The notes: generated by a model not told the origin, from the sequence alone. DNA of 64,000 nucleotides from Comamonadaceae bacterium (GCA_009996515.1 JAACZV010000020.1:39499-103498); one strand, 5' to 3'. Positions 28,813 to 37,656 are shown, numbered from the stretch's first letter. A program made the numbers and translations.

Positions 28813-30471
28813 TCAGCCGCCGGCGGGGGCATCCATGGGCAGCATCAAGTCGACCTCGTCGCTGCGCAGCCCGGCCTCGAACAGGTCGCGCGCCACGCCG
28901 TACAGCGTCAGCAGGTCGCGATAGGCCGGCAGCTCGAAGCGCGGCACGCCCGGGCCGCCGCCCCGGGCCAGCCACTGCTGCAGCAGCTGCATCGCCTCCG
29001 CGGGCTCGCCCCACACCACTTGCAGATGGGCCATGACGCTGGGGCAGCCATCCAGGCCGCGGCCTTGCGACAGGCTCTGCCCCCATTGCGGCAGCGGCGA
29101 ACCGTAGCGCTGCTCGAAGCGCCGCGCCTGCTCGGCGAATGCCGCCGAGTCACCCCGCTGCTGGCTGAGTTCCAGCTGCAGCAGATGGGGCATTGCGCCC
29201 CCTTGAGCACGCGCCACCCAGTCGGCCAGCAGGTCGGCCGCGGCATCCGGCTGGCCCAGCAGCTGCAGGAAATCGACCTGCTGCTGCAGGTCCAGCAATT
29301 CATCGGCAATCCCCAGCTCGCTGGACAACAGCGGCGCCGCGGCGGCCTGCGCCGGCAGCGGTGACCTCCCGGATGAGCCCGGGGGCACCGCCGGCGGCCA
29401 GGGCATGGGCCGCGGCTGGGGCTGGGTGATCTGGTGCGGGCTCTCGTCGGGCAGCGCCGAGGCCGTGCCCACGGCGGGTGACGCCTGGCCGGTGGCCACC
29501 ACGGTGGGCGGCGAGGCGGCGCCCTCGGCCGCGTGCAGGGCGCGCCAGTAGGCCAGCTCGCTGCGCGAGCGCTGGTCGCGCCAGCGACTCAGGTAGAAGG
29601 CCGCGGTGCCGGCGAGCAGGCTGGCCACCAGGGTCAGCATCCAGATCATGGGGTCGCGGTAAGCCGGCGTGCGGGCGCCGAGCGCGACGGTGGGACCGGT
29701 GACCGGCGCCACGGACGCGACCGCGCGGGCCGCCGACGCGGCCTGGGCCTCCGCCTGCCGGCGCGCCAGCAGCTCGCTGCGCAGCTGGGCCACGGTCTGC
29801 TCCAGCTGGCTGATCTGGGCCTCCATCTCAGGCGTCAGTGCCTGATCGACGGCGCTGGCGGCCGGCTTCTGGGGCGGCGCCGCTTCGGCCACCAGCAGTT
29901 CGGGCCGGTCCAGCATGAGGCGGGGCGCGGCCGGCCGCGGCTTGGCACGCCGGCGCGGCTGCGGCGCTGGCGCATCGACCGGCGGGCGCGGCGCGGCCTC
30001 GGCGACCGGCGGCTGCGGCGGCATCACGGGAGGCAGCGCGACGGGCGGCGAAGGCTGCGGCACCACGGCCGCCTGGGCAGGGGGATCGACGAATACATTG
30101 AACTCGCGCGTCAGCCGCAGCGGGCAGCCCAGGGCCAGCGTGATGCGCAGCGTTGGCTCGTCGATGCGGGCCTCGCTGCGCAGGCGGATGTAGCGCTCGC
30201 CCGGCTCTCCCTCCAGGCGCAGCTGCAGCAGCCCCGCCGGCACCCGTGCCTCGCCGGCCGACACCTCGGCGCGCAGGCAGGCATCGGTGAGCTGTTCGCC
30301 GTCCGCCAGCGACAGCGGCACGCTGACGTCCAGCGGTTTGCCAAGCGCCGAGTGCAGCAGGGGCCGGCCCAGACCCAGGGCCCGCGCCTCCTGCGGAGGC
30401 AGGCCGAGCAGCAGGACCAAGGCGGGAGCGAGAGCGCCCAGCAATGTCGGGCGCAGGGCCGGGGTGGGCAT
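28813..30471 (-). CDS. FimV-like protein
   Basis: A 552-residue protein with a signal peptide and an N-terminal FimV core domain: ALGLGRPLLHSALGKPLDVSV and TREFNVFVDPP are typical. A Pro/Ala-rich linker and a coiled-coil segment (ISQLEQTVAQLRSELLARRQAEA, about residues 220-245) follow. There is one transmembrane helix (PMIWMLTLVASLLAGTAAFY) and a cytoplasmic TPR-like C-terminal part. No LysM motif is obvious. FimV/HubP proteins organise polar complexes such as type IV pili, chemoreceptors and flagella. It is divergent from a Crp/Fnr gene. Confidence 0.75.
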   Translation of the reverse strand: MPTPALRPTLLGALAPALVLLLGLPPQEARALGLGRPLLHSALGKPLDVSVPLSLADGEQLTDACLRAEVSAGEARVPAGLLQLRLEGEPGERYIRLRSEARIDEPTLRITLALGCPLRLTREFNVFVDPPAQAAVVPQPSPPVALPPVMPPQPPVAEAAPRPPVDAPAPQPRRRAKPRPAAPRLMLDRPELLVAEAAPPQKPAASAVDQALTPEMEAQISQLEQTVAQLRSELLARRQAEAQAASAARAVASVAPVTGPTVALGARTPAYRDPMIWMLTLVASLLAGTAAFYLSRWRDQRSRSELAYWRALHAAEGAASPPTVVATGQASPAVGTASALPDESPHQITQPQPRPMPWPPAVPPGSSGRSPLPAQAAAAPLLSSELGIADELLDLQQQVDFLQLLGQPDAAADLLADWVARAQGGAMPHLLQLELSQQRGDSAAFAEQARRFEQRYGSPLPQWGQSLSQGRGLDGCPSVMAHLQVVWGEPAEAMQLLQQWLARGGGPGVPRFELPAYRDLLTLYGVARDLFEAGLRSDEVDLMLPMDAPAGG

Positions 30472-30595
30472 TGACTGCAGGCGGCTGGCGGTGCGGTTGA
30501 ACGAGGGGTTGGGACGGCGCGGCGCACTCTAGCATGGGGGCATGCGCCGCGCCCCCCGCTACCAGGGGGCCGCGGGCGGCACAATCCCCCACGCC

Positions 30596-31300
30596 ATGAA
30601 CGCACTCAGCCTCACTCCCGCCGAACGCCAGCAGATCGACCAGGGTGGTTGGTTTGCCAAGCTGTCGGAGCCCCTGCGCAACGACATCCTGCAGCGCGCC
30701 TTCGTGCGCCGCCTGGCCGACGAGACCATGCTGTCGCACCGCGGCGAGCCCGCCGAGGAATGGTGCGGCGTCGCCAAGGGCGCGGTGCGCGTCAGCTCGG
30801 TGTCGCTGGCCGGCAAGCAGATCTCGCTGACCTATGTGGAGCCCGGCACCTGGTTCGGCGACATCGCGCTGTTCGACGGCCTGCCCCGCACGCATGACGC
30901 CTACGCCCATGGCGAGACGACGCTGCTGTGCGTGCGCAAGCCCGATTTCCGCGCGCTGCTGCAGGCCCATTCCGAGCTCTATGACGCGCTGCTGCGCCTG
31001 AACTGCCGGCGCCTGCGCCTGATGTTCGACATGATCGAGGATCTCAACACCCGCCCCCTGGCCGCCCGCCTGGCCAAGCAGGTGCTGCTGCTGGCGCGCT
31101 CCTACGGCGTGCAGGAAGGGGATGAGACCCGCATCGGCCTGCAGCTGGCCCAGGAAGACCTGGCCCAGTTGCTGGGCGCCTCGCGCCAGCGCGTGAACCA
31201 GGAGCTCAAGGCCTTCGAGCGTGAAGGCGCCGTGCGCGTGGAGCCCACCCGCCTGGTGGTGCTGAGCCGCGACAAGCTGCTGGCGGCAGCGTCACGATAG
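30596..31300 (+). CDS. Crp/Fnr-family transcriptional regulator
   Basis: A 234-residue regulator with a cyclic-nucleotide-binding fold (GTWFGDIALFDGLPRTHDAYAHGETTLL) and a C-terminal winged HTH (QEDLAQLLGASRQRVNQELKAFE). The first stretch is described here by its GDIALFDG and RTHDAYA blocks. The FNR-type N-terminal cysteine cluster is absent, so direct oxygen sensing by a 4Fe-4S cluster is unlikely. The ATG is chosen for the family-typical start; an in-frame ATG 54 bases earlier looks less likely. Ligand and targets are unknown. Confidence 0.9.
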   Translation: MNALSLTPAERQQIDQGGWFAKLSEPLRNDILQRAFVRRLADETMLSHRGEPAEEWCGVAKGAVRVSSVSLAGKQISLTYVEPGTWFGDIALFDGLPRTHDAYAHGETTLLCVRKPDFRALLQAHSELYDALLRLNCRRLRLMFDMIEDLNTRPLAARLAKQVLLLARSYGVQEGDETRIGLQLAQEDLAQLLGASRQRVNQELKAFEREGAVRVEPTRLVVLSRDKLLAAASR

Positions 31301-31365
31301 GGACAGATCCGCCCACCCTCAGCTCCCAGAATGGCGGGTTCGCGCCTCTCAAGACCCTGACCGCT

Positions 31366-32439
31366 ATGGAAGCATTCACCGGCACCCGCCCCCTGGCCCA
31401 AGCGCTGGACAGCGCCGCCCTGCAGGCCTGGCTGTCCGCCCATGTCGACGGCTTCGCCGGGCCGCTGACCATCGAACAGTTCAAGGGCGGCCAGTCCAAC
31501 CCCACCTATCTGCTGCAGACGCCGGGCGCGCAATACGTGATGCGCAGCAAGCCGGGGCCGGTGGCCAAGCTGCTGCCGTCGGCGCACGCCATCGAGCGCG
31601 AGTACCAGGTCATGGGCGCACTGGCCGGCACGGACGTGCCGGTGCCGGCGATGCTGGCGCTGTGCGAGGACGAGGCCGTCATCGGCCGCGCCTTCTACCT
31701 CATGGAGTTCATGCCCGGCCGGGTGCTGTGGGACCAGAGCCTGCCCGGCCTGGCCAACGCCGAGCGTGCCGCGCTGTATGACGAGATGAACCGCGTCATC
31801 GCGGCGCTGCACCAGGTCGACTTCAAGGCCCGTGGCCTGGAGTCCTTCGGCAAGCCCGGCAACTACTTCGAGCGGCAGATCAGCCGCTGGAGCAAGCAGT
31901 ACCTGGCCTCCGTCACCGAGCCCAACCCGGCGATGGACGCGCTGCTGGCCTGGCTGCCGGCCCACATCCCGGCCTCGGCGCGCGACGCGGGCGAGATCAG
32001 CATCGTCCATGGCGACTACCGCATGGACAACGTCGTCTTCCATCCCACCGAGCCGCGCATCATCGCCGTGCTGGACTGGGAGCTGTCCACGCTGGGCCAT
32101 CCGCTGGCGGACTTCAGCTACCACTGCATGAGCTGGCATATCCAGACCTCGGGGGCGGCGCGCGGCCTGGGCGGCAAGGACCTGGCCGCCTTGGGCATCC
32201 CGAGCGAGCGCGCCTACGTGCAGCGCTACTGCGAGCGCACCGGCCGCGCCGACGTGGGCGCCGTCATGGCCGACTGGAACTTCTACATGGCCTACAACCT
32301 GTTCCGCATCGCGGCCATCGTGCAGGGCATCGCCAAGCGCGTGGTGGACGGCACCGCCTCCAGCGCCCAGGCCCGGGAGACGGCCGCCAGCGCCAGGCCT
32401 CTGGCCGAGCTGGCCTGGCGCTTCGCGCAGAAGGCCTGA
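31366..32439 (+). CDS. APH-family phosphotransferase (ACAD10-like)
   Basis: A 357-residue protein-kinase-like phosphotransferase. It shows the N-lobe FKGGQSNPTYLL (nucleotide loop), the catalytic Brenner motif VHGDYRMDNVV and the metal-binding VLDWELSTLGHPLADF. It matches the branch usually found beside acyl-CoA dehydrogenases, thought to phosphorylate hydroxy-acyl substrates in lipid catabolism. No dehydrogenase is adjacent here. It is not an antibiotic-resistance APH by sequence type. Confidence 0.87.
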   Translation: MEAFTGTRPLAQALDSAALQAWLSAHVDGFAGPLTIEQFKGGQSNPTYLLQTPGAQYVMRSKPGPVAKLLPSAHAIEREYQVMGALAGTDVPVPAMLALCEDEAVIGRAFYLMEFMPGRVLWDQSLPGLANAERAALYDEMNRVIAALHQVDFKARGLESFGKPGNYFERQISRWSKQYLASVTEPNPAMDALLAWLPAHIPASARDAGEISIVHGDYRMDNVVFHPTEPRIIAVLDWELSTLGHPLADFSYHCMSWHIQTSGAARGLGGKDLAALGIPSERAYVQRYCERTGRADVGAVMADWNFYMAYNLFRIAAIVQGIAKRVVDGTASSAQARETAASARPLAELAWRFAQKA

Positions 32440-32449
32440 ACGGCCGGGT

Positions 32450-33187
32450 TCAGTAGATGTCGCCAGAGCGCGTAGACGGCGTGAAGGCGATGGAGGTGGT
32501 GGTGGGCCAGGCGCCGCTGTCGGAGATGCGGCCGGCCATGCGCTGGGTCGCGCGCGCCGCGCATTCGAGCAGGCGCACCAGGCCTTGCAGCTTGGGCAGG
32601 TCGGCCTCGCTCATCTCGGTGCGCAGATAGAGGTTGCCGCGCATGCTCATCAACACGAAGGGGTGCCCTTCGGGCAGCAGATCCTGGCTGGCCTGCACCA
32701 GGGCCTCGCCCAGTTCGCCCTCGATCCAGTCGCTCGTCAACTCCTTGGTCACGCCGACGATGCCGTAACGCTGGCGCAGCACCTGCGAGGCCGGGTTGTT
32801 GAGCTTGGGGAACATCACCAGCCAGCGCATCTCCTCCGGCATGTCGGTGTCGGCCCGGGTCTTGAGCGTGTCGGTATAGGCCTCGAACATCGCACGCTCC
32901 AGGTTCTCCATCAGCGTGCGGCACAGCACCATGAACTGCAGGTCGGAGTGCAGCCCCATCTCGCAGCGCATGCGCAGCTCGGTGCCCGGCAGATAGCCGC
33001 GCTGCGACGCGCCCCACTCGATGCGCAGCGGACCGGGAGCCGCCTGCCGCACCTCGATGAGGAAACCCAACCCGTCACGCGTCTGCGTGAACTCGGCATG
33101 GCGCGCTTCGGCCCAGTCCTGGATCGGACGCCAGCGCGCCGCGTTGGCGCGGGTCACGAGCCAGTGCTTGACTTGCTTTACCACCAT
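32450..33187 (-). CDS. Conserved hypothetical protein
   Basis: A 245-residue cytosolic protein that I do not recognise. The sequence is well-behaved (mixed alpha/beta, no signal peptide or membrane segment), and the start at MVVKQVKHWLVTR agrees with the change in codon composition. Conserved-looking blocks include GLGFLIEVRQAAPGPLRIEWG, given as its IEVRQ and RIEWG ends, and EEMRWLVMFPKLNNP. It is divergent from the GST gene with 40 bases between the starts. Confidence 0.7.
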   Translation of the reverse strand: MVVKQVKHWLVTRANAARWRPIQDWAEARHAEFTQTRDGLGFLIEVRQAAPGPLRIEWGASQRGYLPGTELRMRCEMGLHSDLQFMVLCRTLMENLERAMFEAYTDTLKTRADTDMPEEMRWLVMFPKLNNPASQVLRQRYGIVGVTKELTSDWIEGELGEALVQASQDLLPEGHPFVLMSMRGNLYLRTEMSEADLPKLQGLVRLLECAARATQRMAGRISDSGAWPTTTSIAFTPSTRSGDIY

Positions 33188-33227
33188 GAGTCGTGAGAAT
33201 CGGCCTGATAGCTGACGGAGGCGACGA

Positions 33228-33920
33228 ATGTTGGAAGTGTATTCATGGCCGACGCCCAATGGTCACAAGGTGCACATCATGCTGGAGGAGTGCGGCCTCG
33301 ACTACCGGGTCCATCCCGTGGACATCGGGGCCGGCGAGCAGTTCGCGCCGGCCTTCCTCGCCCTCAGCCCCAACAACAAGATCCCCGCCATCACCGACCC
33401 CGACGGCCCGGACGGGCGGCCCATCTCGCTGTTCGAGAGCGGCGCCATCCTGCTCTACCTGGCCGGCAAGACCGGCCGACTGCTGCCGGCCGACGTGGCA
33501 GGCAAGTACGAGGTGCTGCAGTGGCTGATGTTCCAGGTCGGCAGCGTGGGCCCCATGCTGGGCCAGGCCCATCACTTCCGCATCTACGCGCCCGACAAGC
33601 TGCCCTATGCCATCGAGCGCTACAGCAACGAGGCCCGCCGGCTGTACGGCATCCTCAACAAGCGGCTGGCCCAGTCGACCTATGTCGGCGGCAGCCACTA
33701 CTCCATCGCCGACATCGCCGTCTTCCCCTGGCTGCGCTCCTGGAAGAACCAGGGCGTGGAGATGGCCGACTACCCGCACCTGAAGGGCTGGTTCGACGAG
33801 ATCGCCAGGCGCCCGGCCGTACGGCGTGGCGTCGAGGTGCTGGCCGACACACGCCGGCCGCTGACCGACGAGCGGGCCCGCGAGGTGTTGTTCGGCGAGC
33901 GCCAGCAGCGGCAGCGCTAG
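33228..33920 (+). CDS. Glutathione S-transferase family protein (YfcG/Ure2p-like)
   Basis: A 230-residue GST. The N-terminal thioredoxin domain (YSWPTPNGHKVHIMLEE, then NNKIPAITD and FESGAILLYLA) has the cis-Pro and the ES glutathione-binding pair, and the C-terminal domain is all-helical (YSIADIAVFPWLRSW). The TPNGHK start is typical of the Nu-class YfcG/YghU group, which has disulfide-bond reductase activity. The physiological substrate is unknown. It converges with the sheath gene. Confidence 0.9.
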   Translation: MLEVYSWPTPNGHKVHIMLEECGLDYRVHPVDIGAGEQFAPAFLALSPNNKIPAITDPDGPDGRPISLFESGAILLYLAGKTGRLLPADVAGKYEVLQWLMFQVGSVGPMLGQAHHFRIYAPDKLPYAIERYSNEARRLYGILNKRLAQSTYVGGSHYSIADIAVFPWLRSWKNQGVEMADYPHLKGWFDEIARRPAVRRGVEVLADTRRPLTDERAREVLFGERQQRQR

Positions 33921-33926
33921 CGGCAC

Positions 33927-35768
33927 TCAGGCCTTGGCGTCGGCCGTCTGCTGGCCCAGGCGAAAGATGACGAACTCCGCCGGCTTCAGCAACGCCACGC
34001 CCACCAACGCCACGAGGCGGCCGTTGTCGATGTCGGCCTGCGTCATCGTCGTGCGGTCACAGCGCACGAAGAAGGCCTGCTCCGGCTTGTCGCCCAGCAG
34101 CGCGCCGCGCCGCCATTCGCCGTACAGGAAGTCGTTCGCCGCCTGACACAGGCGGGCCCACAGCGCCGGTGCGTTGGGCTCGAACGCGGCCCAGCCCAGG
34201 CCGCGGTCCAGGCTGTGCTCCAGGTAGGCGAGGTAGCGCTGCACGTTGACGTACTTCCACTGCGGATCGGCGCTGACGGTGCGGGCACCCCAGACGCGCA
34301 GGCCCTGGCCCGCGAACACGCGCAGGCAGTTGATGCCCTCCGGGTTCAGCAGCTCCTGCTCGGCCTGGCCTATGGCCCGCTCGGCCGCGATGGCATCGCG
34401 CAGCGCTTCGTTGGCCGGGGCTTTCCAGACGCCCCGCTCCGCGTCCACGCGCGCGCAGATACCGGCCACGAAGCCCGACGGCGGCAGGTTCAGCGGCTGG
34501 CCGGTGGCCGGGTCCGTCACGCTGACCCAGGGGTAGTACAGCGCCGCATGGCGGCTGTCCAGACGCTGGCGCTGCCTGCGCACGTCGGCGGTCGACATGG
34601 CCTCGCCGGCATCCAGCAGCGCGAAGCGGTAGCGCAGGGACTCGGCATGGGCGATGAGCTGGTCCGTGATGGCCGCCACCTCGGCCTCGCGCTGCAGGGC
34701 ACGCCAGCTGGAGCCCGGAGCGGCGACGAGGGCGATGTCCTCGACGGCGGCCAGCGCCTGCAGCCCCGTCGCCCAGTCGGCACGGCCCTCGAAGGCCGCG
34801 GCTCCGGGCAGCAACCCGTCGTTGCCCCCCGCCAGCCGGGCCGCGACCGCGACGCCGCCTTCGAACCTGCTGCGCCAGGCCAGGCCGGGGTCGTTGCCGG
34901 CAGCCGCCAGCTCGGCGGGCGGCATGCGCCAGTCCAGGCCCGCGGCCAGCGATCGCACCAGGGCCAGGCCGTCGGCAGCGCCATCCGTCAGCAGGACGAC
35001 GGGCAGGTCCAGGTCGCCGTCGAGGCCGAAGCGCCCCGTCAGGCTGGCGGCGGCGCGCCCGGCGTTGGGCGACAGCCCGGGCCACGACGCGATCACGCGG
35101 CCGTCGGGCGTCAGCGTCTCCAGGTCCAGCGTCAGCAGCCGCAGGGCCGTCAACGGCGGCGTGCCGCCGGCCATGCGCCATCGGCCGTCGGCGCCGCGGC
35201 TGGCGAGGGCCAGCGGCAAGTCCTGCACGCGCCGCACCGGTGCAGCGCCGACCGCGCCGGTCCACACCACGTCGCCGTCGGCCAGTGCGTCCCAGGACGG
35301 CAGCGGCCCGCCCAGCTTGAGCACCATGCGCAGGCACAGATTGCCCCTGGCGCCCGGGTGGCGCGCCGCGACGCGCAGGCCACCCAGGACGCCGCGGGCA
35401 TGGCCGTCCGCGTAGGGCGGGTCGCCGGGCGCGCGGGTCTCGAGGTCCGCAGGCCCATCCCCGGCCAGGCGCTGGAACACCCGGCTCACATGCAGGCGCC
35501 GGCCGCCGTTGTCGAAGAAGCTGCGCGCCGCATGCCACAGGAAGTTGGGCGCCGTCAGCCCGCCGTCGGCGCCGAAGGCCAGCGGCCCGGCGTCGCCATG
35601 GCGGCGCTCGAAGTCGGCCAGGCTGGTCAGCGGGGACTGCACGCCCGCCACCGGGCCATAGCCGCAAGGCCCGACGAAGCCGGCGACCGAGGTGGGCACG
35701 CCCTCGATGGCCTTCACACCCGAGGACACTTCCTCGATGAAGACGCCGGGGGCGAGGTAGGCGGGCAT
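33927..35768 (-). CDS. Orphan contractile tail-sheath protein
   Basis: A 613-residue protein with clear phage/eCIS tail-sheath hallmarks. The N-terminus PGVFIEEVSSGVKAIEGVPTS is quoted here only in its PGVFIEEV and IEGVPTS parts, then AGFVG, and LTSLADFERRHGDAG. The conserved C-terminal domain includes INCLRVFAGQGLRVWGARTV (shortened: GLRVWGARTVS), YVNVQRYLAYLEHSLDRGL and the ending KPAEFVIFRLGQ. The ATG chosen matches the family N-terminus. No tube, baseplate, spike, AAA+ ATPase or holin gene is near; neighbours are a GST and soxA. The function of a lone sheath is unknown: relic, remote part of an injection system, or co-opted protein. Confidence 0.85.
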   Translation of the reverse strand: MPAYLAPGVFIEEVSSGVKAIEGVPTSVAGFVGPCGYGPVAGVQSPLTSLADFERRHGDAGPLAFGADGGLTAPNFLWHAARSFFDNGGRRLHVSRVFQRLAGDGPADLETRAPGDPPYADGHARGVLGGLRVAARHPGARGNLCLRMVLKLGGPLPSWDALADGDVVWTGAVGAAPVRRVQDLPLALASRGADGRWRMAGGTPPLTALRLLTLDLETLTPDGRVIASWPGLSPNAGRAAASLTGRFGLDGDLDLPVVLLTDGAADGLALVRSLAAGLDWRMPPAELAAAGNDPGLAWRSRFEGGVAVAARLAGGNDGLLPGAAAFEGRADWATGLQALAAVEDIALVAAPGSSWRALQREAEVAAITDQLIAHAESLRYRFALLDAGEAMSTADVRRQRQRLDSRHAALYYPWVSVTDPATGQPLNLPPSGFVAGICARVDAERGVWKAPANEALRDAIAAERAIGQAEQELLNPEGINCLRVFAGQGLRVWGARTVSADPQWKYVNVQRYLAYLEHSLDRGLGWAAFEPNAPALWARLCQAANDFLYGEWRRGALLGDKPEQAFFVRCDRTTMTQADIDNGRLVALVGVALLKPAEFVIFRLGQQTADAKA

Positions 35769-35838
35769 GGCCAGCGACTTTAGGGCCGTACCGGCCGGCG
35801 CGACGAAGCCTGAGCCGGCGACAGGGCCGCCGCGCGGC

Positions 35839-36561
35839 TCAGGGGCGCACGCCGGGCGCCTGCACGGGCATGCCGGCCGAGCGTCGCGACAAATACACCT
35901 CCAGCGCCAGCAGCTCGGCGCTGTCCCAGTCCCACAGCCGGGCGCGCACGCCGGCAAGACAGCCGCGCAGGCGGCGCTGCAGGCTGCCCAGGGCCTGCCA
36001 TTCCAGGCGGTAGACGGGATAGTCGTCCACATGGCCCTGAGGGATCAGGCTGCCACCCAGGCGCAGGCCGGCGCGCTCGTCATGGCATTGCGCGCAGGAC
36101 AGGTTGAGCGCGCCGATGCGCGTCGTGTAGAGCTGCCGGCCGCGGGCGGCGGCCTGATCCAGCTCGGCGCCGCGCGGGGGCTGCAGCGCCAGGCCGCGCG
36201 ACTGCTGCGCGACCAGCGCCGCCAGCGCCAGCAGCGGCTCGGCCTCGGGCTTCCACGCCGGCTGCTGCTGGTGCAGCACGCGGCAGCGCTGGATGCGGCC
36301 CGGCAGGTCGAGCAGACCTTGGTCCCAGGCCGGGTAGCGGGTCGCCGCGCCGCGCAGCGTCTCGGGCTCGCCGTGGCAGCTGGCGCAGGACTTGGCGCCC
36401 TGCCCCCACAGCTCCCGGCCCAGGGCCAGCGTGAGCTGGGCCGGATGCTGGGCGTCGTCGGCCTGCAGCACGCGCAGGGCCGGGCTCATGGTGTCGCGGC
36501 CGGAACGACGCTCGTCGGCGCTGGCGGCCAGCGCGACGACGAGGAGCAGCCAGGCCCTCAT
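35839..36561 (-). CDS. soxA: Sulfur-oxidation c-type cytochrome SoxA (diheme)
   Basis: Periplasmic 240-residue cytochrome with a signal peptide. In SoxXA it attaches thiosulfate or other sulfur species to the SoxY carrier cysteine. Two heme motifs are present, CASCH (59-63) and CAQCH (156-160). C201 in RGCLAGVRARLWDWDS matches the cysteine that ligates the active heme in SoxA, and GRIQRCR (C93) is the second conserved cysteine site. The ending VQAPGVRP is family-like. Its ATG overlaps soxZ by 4 bases. It is the last gene of the Mo-hydroxylase/Sox operon; no soxB follows. Confidence 0.9.
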   Translation of the reverse strand: MRAWLLLVVALAASADERRSGRDTMSPALRVLQADDAQHPAQLTLALGRELWGQGAKSCASCHGEPETLRGAATRYPAWDQGLLDLPGRIQRCRVLHQQQPAWKPEAEPLLALAALVAQQSRGLALQPPRGAELDQAAARGRQLYTTRIGALNLSCAQCHDERAGLRLGGSLIPQGHVDDYPVYRLEWQALGSLQRRLRGCLAGVRARLWDWDSAELLALEVYLSRRSAGMPVQAPGVRP

Positions 36562-36881
36562 GTCACCGTCAAGGCGCGCGTCTCGCGATGCTCGAAGCCG
36601 TTGTCGCCACGCCAGCTGAAGCTCAGCTCGCCGGACTTGCCGGCCCGCATCCAGAACGCGAGATAGGGATTGGCGGAGATGGCGGCGTACAGGTCGGCGG
36701 CGAAGACGAGTTCGCCGTCCAGCCGGCACTCGAAGCGGCGCACCAGATCACGCGCCAGGCGGCTGCCATCGTCGCCGCTGCGGTAGCCGGTCTCCATCGC
36801 ATGGGCCACGGTGGCGCGCACCTCGAAGGCCTCGCCGGCCTGGACGCGGGCGGGCAGCGTGATGACGGCACGGCTGGCCAT
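36558..36881 (-). CDS. soxZ: Thiosulfate-oxidation carrier subunit SoxZ
   Basis: A 107-residue immunoglobulin-fold partner of SoxY with the typical HAMETGYRSGDDG and NPYLAFWMRAGKSGELSFSW blocks. It has no signal peptide, as usual, because it is exported with SoxY. The start overlaps the soxY stop by one base (TGATG) and the stop overlaps soxA by 4 bases. Confidence 0.9.
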   Translation of the reverse strand: MASRAVITLPARVQAGEAFEVRATVAHAMETGYRSGDDGSRLARDLVRRFECRLDGELVFAADLYAAISANPYLAFWMRAGKSGELSFSWRGDNGFEHRETRALTVT

Positions 36882-37291
36882 CAGGGCTCCACGCAGGCGG
36901 CCAGCGTCACGATGACGTCCACGCCCGCCTGCCAGCAGCGCCCGTCTGCGGCCTTGGCCACGGCGACGATGCGCTGGCTGCGCGCCAGGCGCATGCGGGT
37001 GCTGAACTCGGGCCTGGGGTTGCCCGCGGCCAGCGTGACGTGCACGACCTCGGGCTCGGGGTTGAGCGGCGTGAACAGGGCCAGGCCCGTCACGGGCTCG
37101 CTGGCGGCGACACGCACCGGCACGGCGTTGCCGTTCTCCACCAGCTCGGCGATGTCTATCTTCAGCACGCCGGCCTCGGGCTCGCGGCCGGCCCAGGCAC
37201 GGATGGCGGCGCGCATGGCTTCGTCCGTCGCCCGCGCCTCGGGCAGCAGCGCGAGCGCCGATGCCGCCATGACGAACTCGCGCCGCCTCAT
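36881..37291 (-). CDS. soxY: Sulfur carrier SoxY with atypical C-terminus
   Basis: A 136-residue carrier with a twin-arginine-type signal (RRREFVMAASALALLPEA) and the SoxY fold (PVRVAASEPVTGLALFTPLNP). In characterised SoxY the last residues are GGCGG and the cysteine holds the sulfur intermediate on a flexible arm. Here the end is VTLAACVEP: the cysteine (C133, codon 36893-36895) is retained but both glycine pairs are lost and the tail is one residue longer. The DNA reads cleanly with no sign of a frameshift. The altered arm suggests a different substrate or partner. It is coupled to soxX and soxZ by overlapping codons. Confidence 0.88.
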   Translation of the reverse strand: MRRREFVMAASALALLPEARATDEAMRAAIRAWAGREPEAGVLKIDIAELVENGNAVPVRVAASEPVTGLALFTPLNPEPEVVHVTLAAGNPRPEFSTRMRLARSQRIVAVAKAADGRCWQAGVDVIVTLAACVEP

Positions 37292-37656
37292 GGCCGGGCC
37301 AGCGTGCCGAGGTAGGCCACGAGGTCGTCCAGCTGCTGCTCGGTCAGCGCCGCCCGGCCCGCCCAGGCCGGCGCCACGTCGCGCAGGCCGTCGGTCGAGC
37401 GGAAGGGTGGCATGACGGTGGCCGGGTTGAAGCGGCGCATGTCGGCGATGCGCTCGCGCAGCTCCGGCGGCGACCAGCGCGCCGCGGCCGCGGCCAGCGG
37501 CGGCGCCAGATTACCCTGGTTGGCATCGCCCGTCGCCGTCAGCGCATGGCACAGCAGGCACAGGCTCTGCGTGCGGTCGGCCAGCAGCGCGCGGCCGCGC
37601 TCGACGTCGCCGGCCTGCGCGCCGGCCGCCAGCAGCAGCGCCAGCCACGCACGCAT
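37288..37656 (-). CDS. soxX: Sulfur-oxidation c-type cytochrome SoxX
   Basis: A 122-residue monoheme cytochrome with a signal peptide ([15 protein letters not shown]). It has heme motif CLLCH (about residues 33-37), then QGNLAPPLA, RERIADMRRFNPATVMPPF (Met ligand) and a C-terminal helix LDDLVAYLGTLARP. It pairs with SoxA as the SoxXA complex that passes electrons to the respiratory chain. The ATG overlaps the stop of the molybdopterin subunit by one base, tying the cytochrome to that enzyme. A longer open frame running upstream is a shadow of the large subunit. Confidence 0.9.
   Translation of the reverse strand: MRAWLALLLAAGAQAGDVERGRALLADRTQSLCLLCHALTATGDANQGNLAPPLAAAAARWSPPELRERIADMRRFNPATVMPPFRSTDGLRDVAPAWAGRAALTEQQLDDLVAYLGTLARP

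Noticed and set aside
31366..32439. Aminoglycoside resistance phosphotransferase
   Set aside because: The Brenner motif is shared, but the remaining blocks (DWELSTLGHPLADF, QSNPTYLL) are those of the ACAD10-like metabolic branch.
33927..35768. Complete prophage or tailocin around the sheath gene
   Set aside because: No tube, baseplate, spike, portal, lysis or integrase gene on either side; flanks are ordinary metabolic genes.
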